Source: Proteiniclasticum ruminis
Lineage (GTDB): Bacteria; Bacillota; Clostridia; Clostridiales; Clostridiaceae
Length of the DNA: 64,000 nt
Assembly: GCF_900115135.1 (NCBI RefSeq)
Contig: NZ_FOVK01000003.1
Span: forward strand, 124,001-188,000
Direction: 5' to 3'
This document shows, piece by piece, positions 1 through 8,688 of this stretch; within the stretch, counting starts at the first letter, position 1; every line of letters begins with the position of its first letter. The position numbers and the translations under genes are program-made. Below the pieces are notes generated by a model that made no database searches, was not told the DNA's origin, and saw only the letters and a list, made by a program, of their open reading frames with translations.

Positions 1-500
1 CCTTCTGCATCGCTTCCTGTGATGATGGGGGTGTGCACATAGACAAACCCTCTTTCCTGGAAGAATTTGTGGATGGCAAAGGCAGCCAGGCTTCTGACTC
101 TAAATACAGCAGAGTAGGTGTTTCCTCTTGGTCTTAAATGGGCGATGGTTCTTAAGTATTCGAAGGTGTGACGCTTTTTCTGCAGTGGGAAATCCGAGGA
201 AGAAGCTCCCTCCAGAAGGATCTCGCTGGCCTTGATTTCAAAAGGCTGCTTTGCGTCAGGGGTATACACAACGGTACCCTCCACAGTGATGGCGGTGGCA
301 ATGTGGTATTTGGCTACTTCCTGAAAGTTCTCCAGAGACTCGTCAAAAACAATCTGTGCGTTCTTAAAGAATCCTCCATCATTCAGTTCAATAAAACCAA
401 AAGATTTGGACACTCTGGAGGTTCGGATCCAGCCGCTGAGACGGACAGACTGACCTTCATAGTCCTGTGCATTTCTATAAAGTTCTTTTACTTTTACCAT
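1..500 (-). CDS. asnS: asparaginyl-tRNA synthetase, N-terminal part (runs off the left edge)
   Basis: Class IIb aminoacyl-tRNA synthetase that charges tRNA-Asn in the cytoplasm. The visible 166 residues hold the N-terminal OB-fold anticodon-binding domain ([20 protein letters not shown]) and the start of the catalytic domain, with the AsnS-typical [18 protein letters not shown] stretch and the motif-1 region ending [11 protein letters not shown]. The ATG at 500 follows a GGAG-type ribosome site. The 3' part is outside the window. A T-box leader with an Asn specifier lies directly upstream, which independently supports Asn rather than Asp or Lys specificity. Confidence 0.95.
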   Translation of the reverse strand, partial: MVKVKELYRNAQDYEGQSVRLSGWIRTSRVSKSFGFIELNDGGFFKNAQIVFDESLENFQEVAKYHIATAITVEGTVVYTPDAKQPFEIKASEILLEGASSSDFPLQKKRHTFEYLRTIAHLRPRGNTYSAVFRVRSLAAFAIHKFFQERGFVYVHTPIITGSDAE

Positions 501-541
501 GGGACTTCACTCCTTTATTTTCTTTGTTTTGTTTTTGTATA

Positions 542-776
542 TAAAAAAAGACCATCGTCTCCACAAAGGGACGAGGATCTCGCGGTACCACCCAATTTAC
601 AGAGCTGTGCCCTGTCAACTTTATCCGATAACGGCAGGTCCGTCCCTCTGTACTCTTCCTTCCAAAGGGATGCTACGGGTCGTTTTTCGAAAAGGTCCTT
701 ACTGCCAGGCTTCCACCATTCCCGGCTCTCTACAAGAGGTTTCCTTTTGTACTCTTCCCATCTTCGCATTTGTGCT
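542..776 (-). promoter_or_regulatory. T-box leader of asnS, Asn (AAC) specifier
   Basis: Read on the minus strand, the leader carries the stem I landmarks (GAAGAGTAC, then AGAGAGCCGGGAATGGTGG) and a specifier loop whose AAC triplet lies at complement(682..684). The invariant T-box GGGTGGTACCGCG is at complement(581..593). A terminator hairpin with a run of seven T follows at about complement(542..580). Uncharged tRNA-Asn is expected to pair with AAC and with the T-box bulge, stabilising the antiterminator. The boundaries are estimated from the promoter and the terminator. Confidence 0.92.
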
Positions 777-782
777 TTCCTA

Positions 783-811
783 AGTATATAACAAAACCCC
801 TTGACTGACAA
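783..811 (-). promoter_or_regulatory. promoter of the asnS T-box transcript
   Basis: On the minus strand, a -35 TTGTCA at complement(806..811) is separated by exactly 17 bases from a -10 TATACT at complement(783..788). The -35 and most of the spacer lie inside the terminator hairpin of the upstream GNAT gene. Transcription should start near 776. Confidence 0.75.
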
Positions 812-820
812 GGGGTGAAA
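795..820 (-). terminator. terminator after the murC-GNAT operon
   Basis: On the minus strand, CCCCTTG TCAGT CAAGGGG is followed by TTTTGTT. It is a short GC-rich hairpin with a U run, 36 bases after the GNAT stop codon. It overlaps the asnS promoter. Confidence 0.8.
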
Positions 821-855
821 AGCTCTGGCGTTGTATTCGGCCCGGAGGTGTCTGA

Positions 856-1389
856 CTAAAGAGAAAGCTCCAGCTGGAAATCCCGGGGATCATTTTCATA
901 GAGCACCGGATTGATTTCTGATGCTTCCACGGCACCTTGGGCGAAATAGTAGGCAATGGTTTCCTCGGCGGATCCTGCGCAGATATAGAGTTTTTCTGCG
1001 CCCCAAGAGGATGCAGCCTCTTTCGCATGATGAAGGAGCATGGTGCCGATTCCTTTTCCCCGGTGGGGGAGAGAAATGAAAAGCTGATCCAATAATACAT
1101 ATCTTGAAGTGGAGCCGAAAACTTCCGGATCCACTGTGATGAATCCAACCAAAGTGCCATCCTCGTGAAAAGCGCCACAGGCAAAACCACCGGATTTTAT
1201 GGTGTTCTGAAGTCTTTCCAGATGATTTTCAAAACCTTCCGGAAAATCAGGATCCTGATAACTTATATCCACCAGCTGCCGGATTCCATCCACTTCCCGG
1301 TAGGCACGCCTGATATATTGGGAAGCGTTGATTTCCCGGATGCGTCCGGATTCTTCAAGTTCCAGCCTTCGGCAATGAATCTTCATCAT
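856..1389 (-). CDS. GNAT-family N-acetyltransferase
   Basis: A 177-residue acetyl-CoA-dependent acetyltransferase of unknown substrate. The acetyl-CoA-binding motif A is visible as QLFISLPHRGKGIGTMLL (R/Q-x-x-G-x-G/A type), preceded by the beta-strand GTLVGFITVD. The C-terminal half has the usual AYYFAQGAVEA stretch. I place the start at the ATG at 1389, since GGAGGTG lies 4 bases upstream and the family begins at MMKIHCRRLE; a longer reading frame to 1416 lacks a ribosome site. The gene follows murC by 20 bases and is probably co-transcribed with it. Confidence 0.8.
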   Translation of the reverse strand: MMKIHCRRLELEESGRIREINASQYIRRAYREVDGIRQLVDISYQDPDFPEGFENHLERLQNTIKSGGFACGAFHEDGTLVGFITVDPEVFGSTSRYVLLDQLFISLPHRGKGIGTMLLHHAKEAASSWGAEKLYICAGSAEETIAYYFAQGAVEASEINPVLYENDPRDFQLELSL

Positions 1390-1408
1390 ACGCACCTCCG
1401 ATATCTTG

Positions 1409-2797
1409 TTAGTCAAGAAGTAAGGGTTCCAGAGCTTCTGCCACTTTTACAGACTCACCGGCCCCCATGGTGAGGATGATGTCCCCTGGCTCGGCAACTT
1501 CTTTCAGGTGCCTCGCTGCTTCGTCAAACTCTTTTACATTGATGGTTTTCACCGTTTTTCTCGCTCGGATGGCATCTCCCAGCTCTTCGGAGGAGACAAG
1601 GCCAGTATCTGGTTCCCTTGCTGCAAAGATCGGCAGAAGGAGAAGCGTATCCATGTCATCAAAGCACTCCGAGAACTCCTGGAACAGAGCTTTTGTTCTG
1701 GTGTAGGTATGGGACTGGAACACCACGTGGATTTTATTGTGCTTCATCTTCAGCACAGTATCCAGGGCGTTTTTGATCTCCCCAGGATGATGGGCGTAAT
1801 CATCCAGAACGATGATGCCGTTCTTGGTGTAGAGGTGCTGGAATCTTTTATCTACCCCTTCATACCCTTCCAGTCCTTTTTTGATCCCTTCCATAGAGAT
1901 TCCCGAAGAAAGGGACGCGCCAATGGCACCGAGTGCATTATAGATGTTGAACTCACCTGGGACCTTCAGATGGATGGGCAAAAGAAGTATTCCTTCAAGG
2001 ACCACGTCAAAGGAAGCTCTTCCCATCTCATCAAACTGGATGTTTTCAGCTTTCAGTCTGCCTTTATGAATCCCGAAGGTAAGGACTTCTACTTCAGCAT
2101 CCTGAAGGATGTAGTCCATGTTCGGATCATCGGCGTTGGCAACAACGGTTCCTCCTTTAGGCATGACGGTGATATATTCTTTAAAAGTATCCAAGATGTG
2201 CTGAAGATCTCTGTAGTAATCCAGGTGATCTGCTTCCACATTGAGGATCAGGGCAACTTTTCCTGGGAACTGCATGAAGGATGCTTTATACTCGCAGGCC
2301 TCCGTAATAAAGAAATCACTGTCTCCAATGCGGTAGTTTCCACCAATGAGTGGAAGATTTGCCCCCACTAGAATGGTGGGATCTTTTTCATCCGCCAGGG
2401 AAATGGCGGAGAGCATGGAGGTGGTGGAGGTCTTTCCATGGGTTCCGGTCACCGCGATGGAATTGGTGAAGTTCTTGATGAGATGACCTAAGAACTCTGC
2501 CCGGTCATAGGTTTTGATGCCTTTGGCCCGTGCTTCTTTCAGCTCCTCGTTGTCCTCCCGTATGGCAGCTGTATAGACGACGATGTCCTGGTCTGTGATG
2601 TTTTCTTTATGATGGCCATAAAAAATAATGGCGCCTCTTTCTTTCAGTTTCTCTGTGTTTTTGGATTCTTTAAAATCAGAGCCCGTGACCTTTACCTGAT
2701 TGTTCAGAAGGATGGCTGCAAGACCGCTCATGCTGACTCCGCCGATTCCGATAAAATGAACCTTCTTATTCTCATATTCTTTTAAATCAAACAACAT
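1409..2797 (-). CDS. murC: UDP-N-acetylmuramate--L-alanine ligase
   Basis: Cytoplasmic ATP-dependent ligase adding L-Ala to UDP-MurNAc, the first step of the peptidoglycan stem peptide. The N-terminal Rossmann-like domain shows HFIGIGGVSMSGLA. The Mur-ligase ATP loop is AVTGTHGKTSTTSM, and the central domain has ITEACEYKASF and NVEADHLDYY. The C-terminal domain has DDYAHHPGEIK and QSHTYTRTK. The 462 residues match the family. The ATG at 2797 sits 9 bases after AAGGAAGG; the in-frame extension upstream is not homologous. It is divergent from purR. Confidence 0.96.
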   Translation of the reverse strand: MLFDLKEYENKKVHFIGIGGVSMSGLAAILLNNQVKVTGSDFKESKNTEKLKERGAIIFYGHHKENITDQDIVVYTAAIREDNEELKEARAKGIKTYDRAEFLGHLIKNFTNSIAVTGTHGKTSTTSMLSAISLADEKDPTILVGANLPLIGGNYRIGDSDFFITEACEYKASFMQFPGKVALILNVEADHLDYYRDLQHILDTFKEYITVMPKGGTVVANADDPNMDYILQDAEVEVLTFGIHKGRLKAENIQFDEMGRASFDVVLEGILLLPIHLKVPGEFNIYNALGAIGASLSSGISMEGIKKGLEGYEGVDKRFQHLYTKNGIIVLDDYAHHPGEIKNALDTVLKMKHNKIHVVFQSHTYTRTKALFQEFSECFDDMDTLLLLPIFAAREPDTGLVSSEELGDAIRARKTVKTINVKEFDEAARHLKEVAEPGDIILTMGAGESVKVAEALEPLLLD

Positions 2798-2905
2798 TTT
2801 TTCTACACTTCCTTCCTTACCTATCATATACCAAAAAAGTGGAGCCAGAAAGTGCTTTTTAATCGGAATGAAGTGAAGAATATTAAAAAAACACCCGGTA
2901 TTGAT

Positions 2906-2956
2906 ACGAATATTCGTGTTGTATGTGTTGAAAAACATTCGATTTTAAGCTAAAAT
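2906..2956 (+). promoter_or_regulatory. purR promoter with PurR-box-like sites
   Basis: A -35 TTGAAA (2928..2933), a 17-base spacer and a -10 TAAAAT (2951..2956) precede purR. A perfect 12-base palindrome ACGAATATTCGT (2906..2917) lies just upstream, and AACATTCGATTTT lies inside the spacer. Both contain the CGAA/TTCG core of Gram-positive PurR boxes, in opposite orientation, which suggests autoregulation. The match to a PurR box is from memory and only partial. Confidence 0.5.
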
Positions 2957-2990
2957 ATAGAATGAGAATAGTTAAGTAGGAGGTCCGTTC

Positions 2991-3803
2991 ATGCAGAAGT
3001 ATTCGAGGAACAGCCGAATCAGTGCAATCACCAAGATTCTAATCGAAAATCCCAATAAAATTATGAGTCTCAATTATTTTTCAGAAATGCTCAATGCTGC
3101 GAAATCTACCATCAGTGAGGATATTCTTGTGATCCGTGAGATTCTGGAAGCCATGGAAATGGGTAAAGTAGAAACCATTGCCGGGGCAACTGGTGGAGTC
3201 CGTTATCTGGCCCGAATGAGCAAAGAAGAGGAAGAGGCCTTTCAAGAGTCCATCTGTGAGACTCTGAGGGATAAATCAAGGATTGTTCCTGGTAATTTTC
3301 TTTACATCACGGACATCATGCTGGACCCTGCCATTGTGCACAAGGCAGGCATCATCCTGGCCTCTAAGTTTGCCAAAGTGAAGGCAGACTATGTAATCAC
3401 CGTGGAAACAAAGGGAATCCCTCTTGCCTATGAAGTAGCTCGGTACTTAGGCGTACCGCTTATCGTGGCAAGAAAGAACTCCAAAGTGACAGAAGGAACC
3501 AGCGTCACCATCAACTATGTGTCCGGAACCACAGGAAGGCTTGGAAACATGGGACTTGCCAAGAGAACATTGAAGTCCTCCTCCAAGTGTCTTTTCATTG
3601 ACGACTTCCTGAGAGCTGGGGGCACCGTCCATGGCATCTCTGATCTCTTAAATGAGTTCGACTCAGAACTGGTGGGCATAGGCGTTCTCGTGGACAACAA
3701 GGAAGTGGTGAAGAAGATGCCTACGGGGTATGTTTCTTTAGTAGATTACAGAGGTGTGGATGAAGAAGGTAACATCAGCGTAGAAGCATCCAAAAGGCCA
3801 TAA
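2991..3803 (+). CDS. purR: Gram-positive PurR purine operon repressor
   Basis: A 270-residue transcription factor with an N-terminal winged helix (residues 1-75) and a C-terminal phosphoribosyltransferase-fold effector domain. The PRPP-binding loop is visible as CLFIDDFLRAGGTVHG, where the acidic pair and AGGT are the PRPP motif. In Bacillus the family senses PRPP and represses purine genes. The start ATG follows AGGAGG. Its place between murC and spoVG is the usual clostridial position. Confidence 0.95.
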   Translation: MQKYSRNSRISAITKILIENPNKIMSLNYFSEMLNAAKSTISEDILVIREILEAMEMGKVETIAGATGGVRYLARMSKEEEEAFQESICETLRDKSRIVPGNFLYITDIMLDPAIVHKAGIILASKFAKVKADYVITVETKGIPLAYEVARYLGVPLIVARKNSKVTEGTSVTINYVSGTTGRLGNMGLAKRTLKSSSKCLFIDDFLRAGGTVHGISDLLNEFDSELVGIGVLVDNKEVVKKMPTGYVSLVDYRGVDEEGNISVEASKRP

Positions 3804-3820
3804 TTGAAACATTGAAAATG

Positions 3821-3855
3821 AAAAGGAGCATTCCGGGTGGAATGCTCCTTTTGTA
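3821..3855 (+). terminator. terminator after purR, usable from both sides
   Basis: AAAAGGAGCATTCC, loop GGGT, then GGAATGCTCCTTTT forms a perfect 14-bp hairpin flanked by A and T runs. It lies between the convergent purR and uxuA and could end both transcripts. Confidence 0.9.
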
Positions 3856-3874
3856 TGGGAAGGGTTTTTAGAAA

Positions 3875-4918
3875 TTACTTCAGTTTATCAAGGGTTTCCC
3901 AGATGCCTGTCATATAAGAGGCACCCAGTGCTCTGTCGTAGAGTCCATAGCCTGGACGTCCGGTTTCGCCCCAGATCATTCTTCCATGGTCTGGTCTCAG
4001 ATAGCCATCGAAACCGTTCTTATGAAGGGCCTTCATGATGGCGACGATATCCAGGGATCCGCATGGGGAATAATGGGCACTTTCTTCAAAGCTGTCGTCT
4101 TCATAGAGCTTTACGTTACGGATGTGCATGAAGTGGATTCTGCCCATGGCCGCATACTTGTCTACCATAGCCACAACATCATTTTTGTTGCTGGAACCGA
4201 AGGATCCAGTACAGAAGGTGAGTCCATTGTATTCGCTGTCCACAAGTTTCAGGAAGCGGTCCAGGTTTTCTTCACCGGTGATGATTCTTGGCAGTCCGAA
4301 GATGGAGTATGGTGGATCATCCGGATGGATGGCCATTTTGACCCCCGCCTCTTCTGCTACAGGAATGATCGCCTTCAGGAAATACTCCAGGTTTTCGAAG
4401 AGCTTCTCTTCATCCACACTCTTGTATTTTTCGAAGAGGTCGTTGAGATCCTTCTTGGTGTAGCTTGCATCCCATCCTGGGAGAGAAAGCTCACCAGTAA
4501 GCGGATCCATTTTTTCCAGCTGCTTCTTGAAATACACGAGAGCGGTGGAACCATCTGGAAGAACATAATCCAGCTGAGTTCTTGTCCAGTCGAATATCGG
4601 CATAAAGTTGTAGCAGATTACCTTAACGCCTGCGTTGCCGAGTCTTCTGATGTTTTCTTTGTAGTTTTCGATGAACTTCTCACGGGTGGGAAGTCCCAGT
4701 TTGATGTCCTCGTGAACAGGTACGCTCTCGATGACGTCAAAGTGAAGACCATTGTCTTCTGTGGTCTTTTTGAGTTTTTCGATGCTTTCCACAGACCATA
4801 CTTCGCCTACGGGAACGTCATACACGGCGGTCACAACGCTATACATATTGGGGATTTGTCGGATGTAGCCGATCTTCACTGGATCGTCTTCTCCGTACCA
4901 TCGGAAAGATAATTTCAT
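3875..4918 (-). CDS. uxuA: mannonate dehydratase
   Basis: Converts D-mannonate to 2-keto-3-deoxygluconate in glucuronate catabolism. It is a TIM-barrel metal enzyme beginning [14 protein letters not shown], with family landmarks [47 protein letters not shown] and [13 protein letters not shown]. The 347 residues match the usual length. I chose the second ATG (4918), 9 bases after AGGAG; the first ATG (4927) is only 4 bases away. It is divergent from an AraC regulator and a GH2 enzyme, which fits glucuronide or related sugar use. No uxuB, uxaC or kdgK is in the window. Confidence 0.93.
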   Translation of the reverse strand: MKLSFRWYGEDDPVKIGYIRQIPNMYSVVTAVYDVPVGEVWSVESIEKLKKTTEDNGLHFDVIESVPVHEDIKLGLPTREKFIENYKENIRRLGNAGVKVICYNFMPIFDWTRTQLDYVLPDGSTALVYFKKQLEKMDPLTGELSLPGWDASYTKKDLNDLFEKYKSVDEEKLFENLEYFLKAIIPVAEEAGVKMAIHPDDPPYSIFGLPRIITGEENLDRFLKLVDSEYNGLTFCTGSFGSSNKNDVVAMVDKYAAMGRIHFMHIRNVKLYEDDSFEESAHYSPCGSLDIVAIMKALHKNGFDGYLRPDHGRMIWGETGRPGYGLYDRALGASYMTGIWETLDKLK

Positions 4919-4980
4919 TCCATTCAACTCCTGTACATTATTATTTATGGGGCCATTCTGTCAAATGCCTGTCTGTCTGA

Positions 4981-5034
4981 AACAAAGAACCCTGTAAATT
5001 CCAAGGAGGATTTACAAACTGTTTAAGCTTTGTT
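4981..5034 (+). promoter_or_regulatory. nested inverted repeats between uxuA and the AraC gene
   Basis: TGTAAAT (4993..4999), 10 bases, ATTTACA (5010..5016) is a perfect inverted repeat. It is enclosed by a second pair, AACAAAG (4981..4987) and CTTTGTT (5028..5034). The position in the divergent promoter region suggests an operator shared by uxuA and the AraC-GH2 genes. The binding protein is unknown. Confidence 0.45.
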
Positions 5035-5184
5035 CACAAACATGAATTCCATAAGAAATCGCTTTCTTTCTTCCATAGTACCACAAAAAGGAGTTTTCTG
5101 AAGATGATGATACTTGCTATGGGACTTGCAAATATTGCTCATTATAGATTAAGATGGAAGTACTACGATAAGGGAGTTAAAATC

Positions 5185-6099
5185 ATGGCGAAGAGAAACA
5201 ATGATTATTCCACAAGACAACATATGGAGCGAACGGACTATGAGCTTTTTTACTATAAGCACAAGCAGTTCAAAAATGTCTCTCTGCACCATCATGATTT
5301 TTTCGAGGTGTATTATTTTGTCAGCGGTGAGGTGGAGTACCAGATTGAAGGGCGCAACTACCATCTGTTTCCCGGGGATATCATTCTTGTGAATCATAAA
5401 GAGCTTCATCAGGCAGTCATCGGAGAAACAGAAAAGAACTATGAGCGGTATGTGCTCTGGATCAACAAAGAGTATCTGAAATCCTTGTCCAGCCGAAAGA
5501 CGGATCTAACAAGATGTTTTCTGGACAAGAACAAGAAAACGCTTCTTCGCATGAGTATGGAAAACCAGCAGCTGCTAAGAGGGATTCTGGATAAGCTCCA
5601 TGCGGAGGAAACCCATCGGGGGTTTGGAGAGGATCTGCTGCCGAAGGCGCTTCTTATGGAACTGATGGTGGAACTGAACCGTATGTCCTTTGAGGAAGAG
5701 GAGACACTTCCGCCTCAGATCAAAAAAAATCAGCTCATTGATTCTGTGATCAGTTATATCAATGAACATCTGGAGGAAGAGATTTCCATGGATGATCTGG
5801 CTTCCCATTTCTATATCAGCAAGTATCATCTTTCCAGAGAGTTCAAAAAGTACACAGGAACAACACTGTACCGATATGTGGTGCAGAAAAGGCTTATTAA
5901 AGCCAAGGGGCTCATCCTGGAAGGCCAGCCCATCACCTCCGTTTATGAGAACTGCGGGTTTGGCGATTACTCCAATTTTTTCAGGGCTTTCAAAAATGAA
6001 TATGGGATCACACCCAAGGAGTTCCTTTCTGTGATGGCAGATCGTGAGAATATAGGACTCCTGGGCACTGTGGAGGACAATAAAGGGCTCTCTTTCTGA
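5185..6099 (+). CDS. AraC-family regulator with cupin sensor domain
   Basis: A 304-residue regulator. The N-terminal part is an AraC-type cupin (HHHDFFEVYYFVSGEVEYQIEGRNYHLFPGDIILVNHKELH). The C-terminal 100 residues hold two helix-turn-helix units (SMDDLASHFYISKYHLSREFKK and ITSVYENCGFGDYSNFFRAFKNEYGITPKEF), the AraC signature. The start is the ATG at 5185, 8 bases after AAGGGAG; the longer reading frame from 5104 has no ribosome site. It sits upstream of the GH2 gene and divergent from uxuA, and probably activates both in response to a sugar. Confidence 0.9.
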   Translation: MAKRNNDYSTRQHMERTDYELFYYKHKQFKNVSLHHHDFFEVYYFVSGEVEYQIEGRNYHLFPGDIILVNHKELHQAVIGETEKNYERYVLWINKEYLKSLSSRKTDLTRCFLDKNKKTLLRMSMENQQLLRGILDKLHAEETHRGFGEDLLPKALLMELMVELNRMSFEEEETLPPQIKKNQLIDSVISYINEHLEEEISMDDLASHFYISKYHLSREFKKYTGTTLYRYVVQKRLIKAKGLILEGQPITSVYENCGFGDYSNFFRAFKNEYGITPKEFLSVMADRENIGLLGTVEDNKGLSF

Positions 6100-6194
6100 C
6101 GAAGGGTCCTTTGTTTTACAAAAAAAGTGAAACCAATGAAAAATTCAGTGGGTGTTGCTTCACTGAAGACAAGGAACGACAGGGAGGATATTAT

Positions 6195-8609
6195 ATGAGA
6201 GAGCTGTTTCATCTCAATGAAGGATGGACATTTTATGGTGAAATCAGAAATGAGCAGAATTTCCAGGTGGAGAAAGAAAAACTGGAGAAAGAAAACGTGG
6301 ATATACCCCATACAGTGAAAATGCTGCCCCTTCATTATTTTGACGAGCATTCCTATCAGGGAGTTTATCTTTATGAGAAAACCGTAGACGTTCCGGAGCA
6401 GTTCATGGGAAAGAAAATCTTTCTGGAGTTCGAAGGAGTCGCCAATATGGCGGTGATCTACATCAATGGGAAGAGAAGCTTCCACAGCGAAAGTCCTTTT
6501 GTGCCTTTTGCAAAAGAAATCTCCGGGGAGCTTCGGTTTGGAGAAAAAAACACCATCGAGGTTCTGGTGGACTCCAGAGAGCTTCCATATATACCACCCT
6601 TTGGCAATGTGGTGGATTTCCTGACCTTTGGCGGTATTTATAGAGAAGTTCATCTTCATGTGCTTCCAAACTATTTCATTGAGGATGTTTTTGCTTTCGG
6701 TCAGCAGGTGCTGAAAGAGGAGAAGGATCTCATCATTGAGACCAGGCTTTCTGGAAACCATAAAGGCACTCTTGTCTACAAGCTCTTCGAGGACGAAGAG
6801 AAAAGAAGCTTGGGAGAGGCCATGAGCTCAGGAATCAGAACTGTGGAAAATCAGAAAATGAGACACACGCTGAAGGTGAAAAATGCGTCTCTTTGGTCCT
6901 TGGACACTCCGAAGCTTTATCTTGTGCAGGTGTCCCTTCTGGGAGAAGAGGGAGAGCTTTTAGATGAAAGGATTGTGAAGATTGGATTCCGCGAGGCGCT
7001 TTTTAAAGAAGATGGATTCTATCTCAATGGAGAAAAGCTGAAATTAAGAGGCTTGAACCGGCATCAGAGCTATCCCTATGTGGGATACGCCATGCCCAAA
7101 TCCATGCAGGAGCTGGATGCAGAGATTCTGAAGAAGGACCTTGGTGTCCATCTGGTGAGAACCTCCCATTACCCTCAGTCCAAATGGTTCCTGGATGCCT
7201 GCGACAGATTGGGGCTCCTTGTGTTTGAAGAGATTCCAGGATGGCAGCACATAGGAGATGAGCAGTTCAAGGAAATCAGCAAGTATAATCTAAAAAAAAT
7301 GATCAAAAGAGACAGGAATCATCCATCCATCGTTATCTGGGGCGTCAGGATCAATGAATCCCAGGATGACACCACCTTTTACACAGAAATGAACAAGATC
7401 GCCCACCTTTATGATGAGACGAGACCCACCGGTGGCGTCAGGAATTTCCAGAAGAGCGAGCTTCTGGAGGATGTCTACACCTATAATGACTTTATCCACA
7501 GCGGAGAGAACAGAGGTCTCAGTGATCCCACAGAAGTTCTCCCCCGTAAAGCGCCTTATCTTGTGACAGAATTCAATGGGCATATGTTTCCGACTAAAAG
7601 CAGTGATCCTGAGGACAGACGGGTATCTCATGCGCTGCGCCACAGTAAAGTCCTTTCGGTGATGATGGAGAGCACCAAGATTTCCGGGGCCATCGGATGG
7701 TGCATGACAGACTACAACACCCATGGTGATTTTGGCAGCGGAGATCGGATCTGTCATCATGGCGTTCTGGATGCGTTCCGACAAAAGAAGCTGGCAGCCT
7801 ATGTCTACAGCAGTCAGAAAGAGGATGAACCGGTTCTCATGGTTTCCTCCTCCATGAATATTGGGGATCATGATGGCGGCAGCTTGGGCAGGGTGTATGC
7901 ATTCACCAACTGTGACTATGTGGAGCTTTATAAGAATGGGAAGTTTGTAAAAAAGTACGAGAAGCAAAAAGGCCAGGGGCTGAAGCATACGCCCATTGTC
8001 ATGGAGGACTTCATTGGCGGACTTCTCGAAGAAGAGGAGAGGTTTTCAAGAAGGGATGCAGAAAGAGTCAAAAAGGTTTTAAAATCCGCCGCAGTCCACG
8101 GGCTCAATCTTCCCCTCTTCGACAAGGCAACCATGGGGATGATCCTTCTAAAATACAAGTTGAGCATGGAAGATGCAGTGAGGCTTTTCAGTAAGTACTA
8201 TGCAGGATGGGGGCAGGAAGGACTTACCTATACCTTTAAGGGATATAAAGACGGTGAAGAGGTGAAGACTGTCACAAGAGGGCAAAGAAGAGAGCATAGA
8301 ATGGTTGTTGAACCACAGAAAAATATTCTTACAGTGGAAGAAACCTACGATGTGGCCATGATTTCCATACAGCTTCTGGACGAGCATGAAGATGTGCTTT
8401 CTTATTCCAGTGAACCTGTCCTTCTTAAAACAGAAGGAGCTGTGGAGATTCTTGGACCGAAGCTCTTCTCCCTTTCGGGTGGGCAGGGCGCTTTCTACGT
8501 CAGAACCAAGGGCTCAGGAAATCATGGCAAAGTCTTTCTTCATACGGAGCACTATGGAGATCGGGAGATTGAATTTACCATCGAGCATAAGATGGTAAGT
8601 AAGTTATAG
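6195..8609 (+). CDS. glycoside hydrolase family 2 enzyme
   Basis: An 804-residue cytoplasmic GH2 enzyme (beta-galactosidase/beta-glucuronidase clan) without a signal peptide. The N-terminal jelly-roll includes FLEFEGVANMAVIYING. The TIM barrel begins near GLNRHQSYPYVG (residues 286-297). The acid/base Glu is E388 in NHPSIVIWGVRINES and the nucleophile is E459 in YLVTEFNG. The WGVRINES form is a known variant of the usual W-x-x-x-NE. Further beta-domains follow. The start ATG at 6195 follows GGGAGG; the frame upstream has none. The uxuA neighbour favours a uronide substrate, but a galactoside cannot be excluded. Confidence 0.88.
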   Translation: MRELFHLNEGWTFYGEIRNEQNFQVEKEKLEKENVDIPHTVKMLPLHYFDEHSYQGVYLYEKTVDVPEQFMGKKIFLEFEGVANMAVIYINGKRSFHSESPFVPFAKEISGELRFGEKNTIEVLVDSRELPYIPPFGNVVDFLTFGGIYREVHLHVLPNYFIEDVFAFGQQVLKEEKDLIIETRLSGNHKGTLVYKLFEDEEKRSLGEAMSSGIRTVENQKMRHTLKVKNASLWSLDTPKLYLVQVSLLGEEGELLDERIVKIGFREALFKEDGFYLNGEKLKLRGLNRHQSYPYVGYAMPKSMQELDAEILKKDLGVHLVRTSHYPQSKWFLDACDRLGLLVFEEIPGWQHIGDEQFKEISKYNLKKMIKRDRNHPSIVIWGVRINESQDDTTFYTEMNKIAHLYDETRPTGGVRNFQKSELLEDVYTYNDFIHSGENRGLSDPTEVLPRKAPYLVTEFNGHMFPTKSSDPEDRRVSHALRHSKVLSVMMESTKISGAIGWCMTDYNTHGDFGSGDRICHHGVLDAFRQKKLAAYVYSSQKEDEPVLMVSSSMNIGDHDGGSLGRVYAFTNCDYVELYKNGKFVKKYEKQKGQGLKHTPIVMEDFIGGLLEEEERFSRRDAERVKKVLKSAAVHGLNLPLFDKATMGMILLKYKLSMEDAVRLFSKYYAGWGQEGLTYTFKGYKDGEEVKTVTRGQRREHRMVVEPQKNILTVEETYDVAMISIQLLDEHEDVLSYSSEPVLLKTEGAVEILGPKLFSLSGGQGAFYVRTKGSGNHGKVFLHTEHYGDREIEFTIEHKMVSKL

Positions 8610-8613
8610 ACAC

Positions 8614-8654
8614 AAAAAAAGGATTCCTTAGGGTTAAGGAGTCCTTTTGATTTT
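8614..8654 (+). terminator. bidirectional terminator between GH2 and VOC genes
   Basis: AAAAGGATTCCTTA, GGG, then TTAAGGAGTCCTTTT forms a long hairpin with one mismatch. It has a T-rich tail to the right and an A run (U run on the other strand) to the left. Confidence 0.85.
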
Positions 8655-8688
8655 GATGGGGGAAATAGAACAGGCAGAAACAATTGGA

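Noticed and set aside
499-811. Open frames on either strand upstream of asnS
   Set aside because: They coincide with the T-box leader, whose conserved elements explain the sequence.
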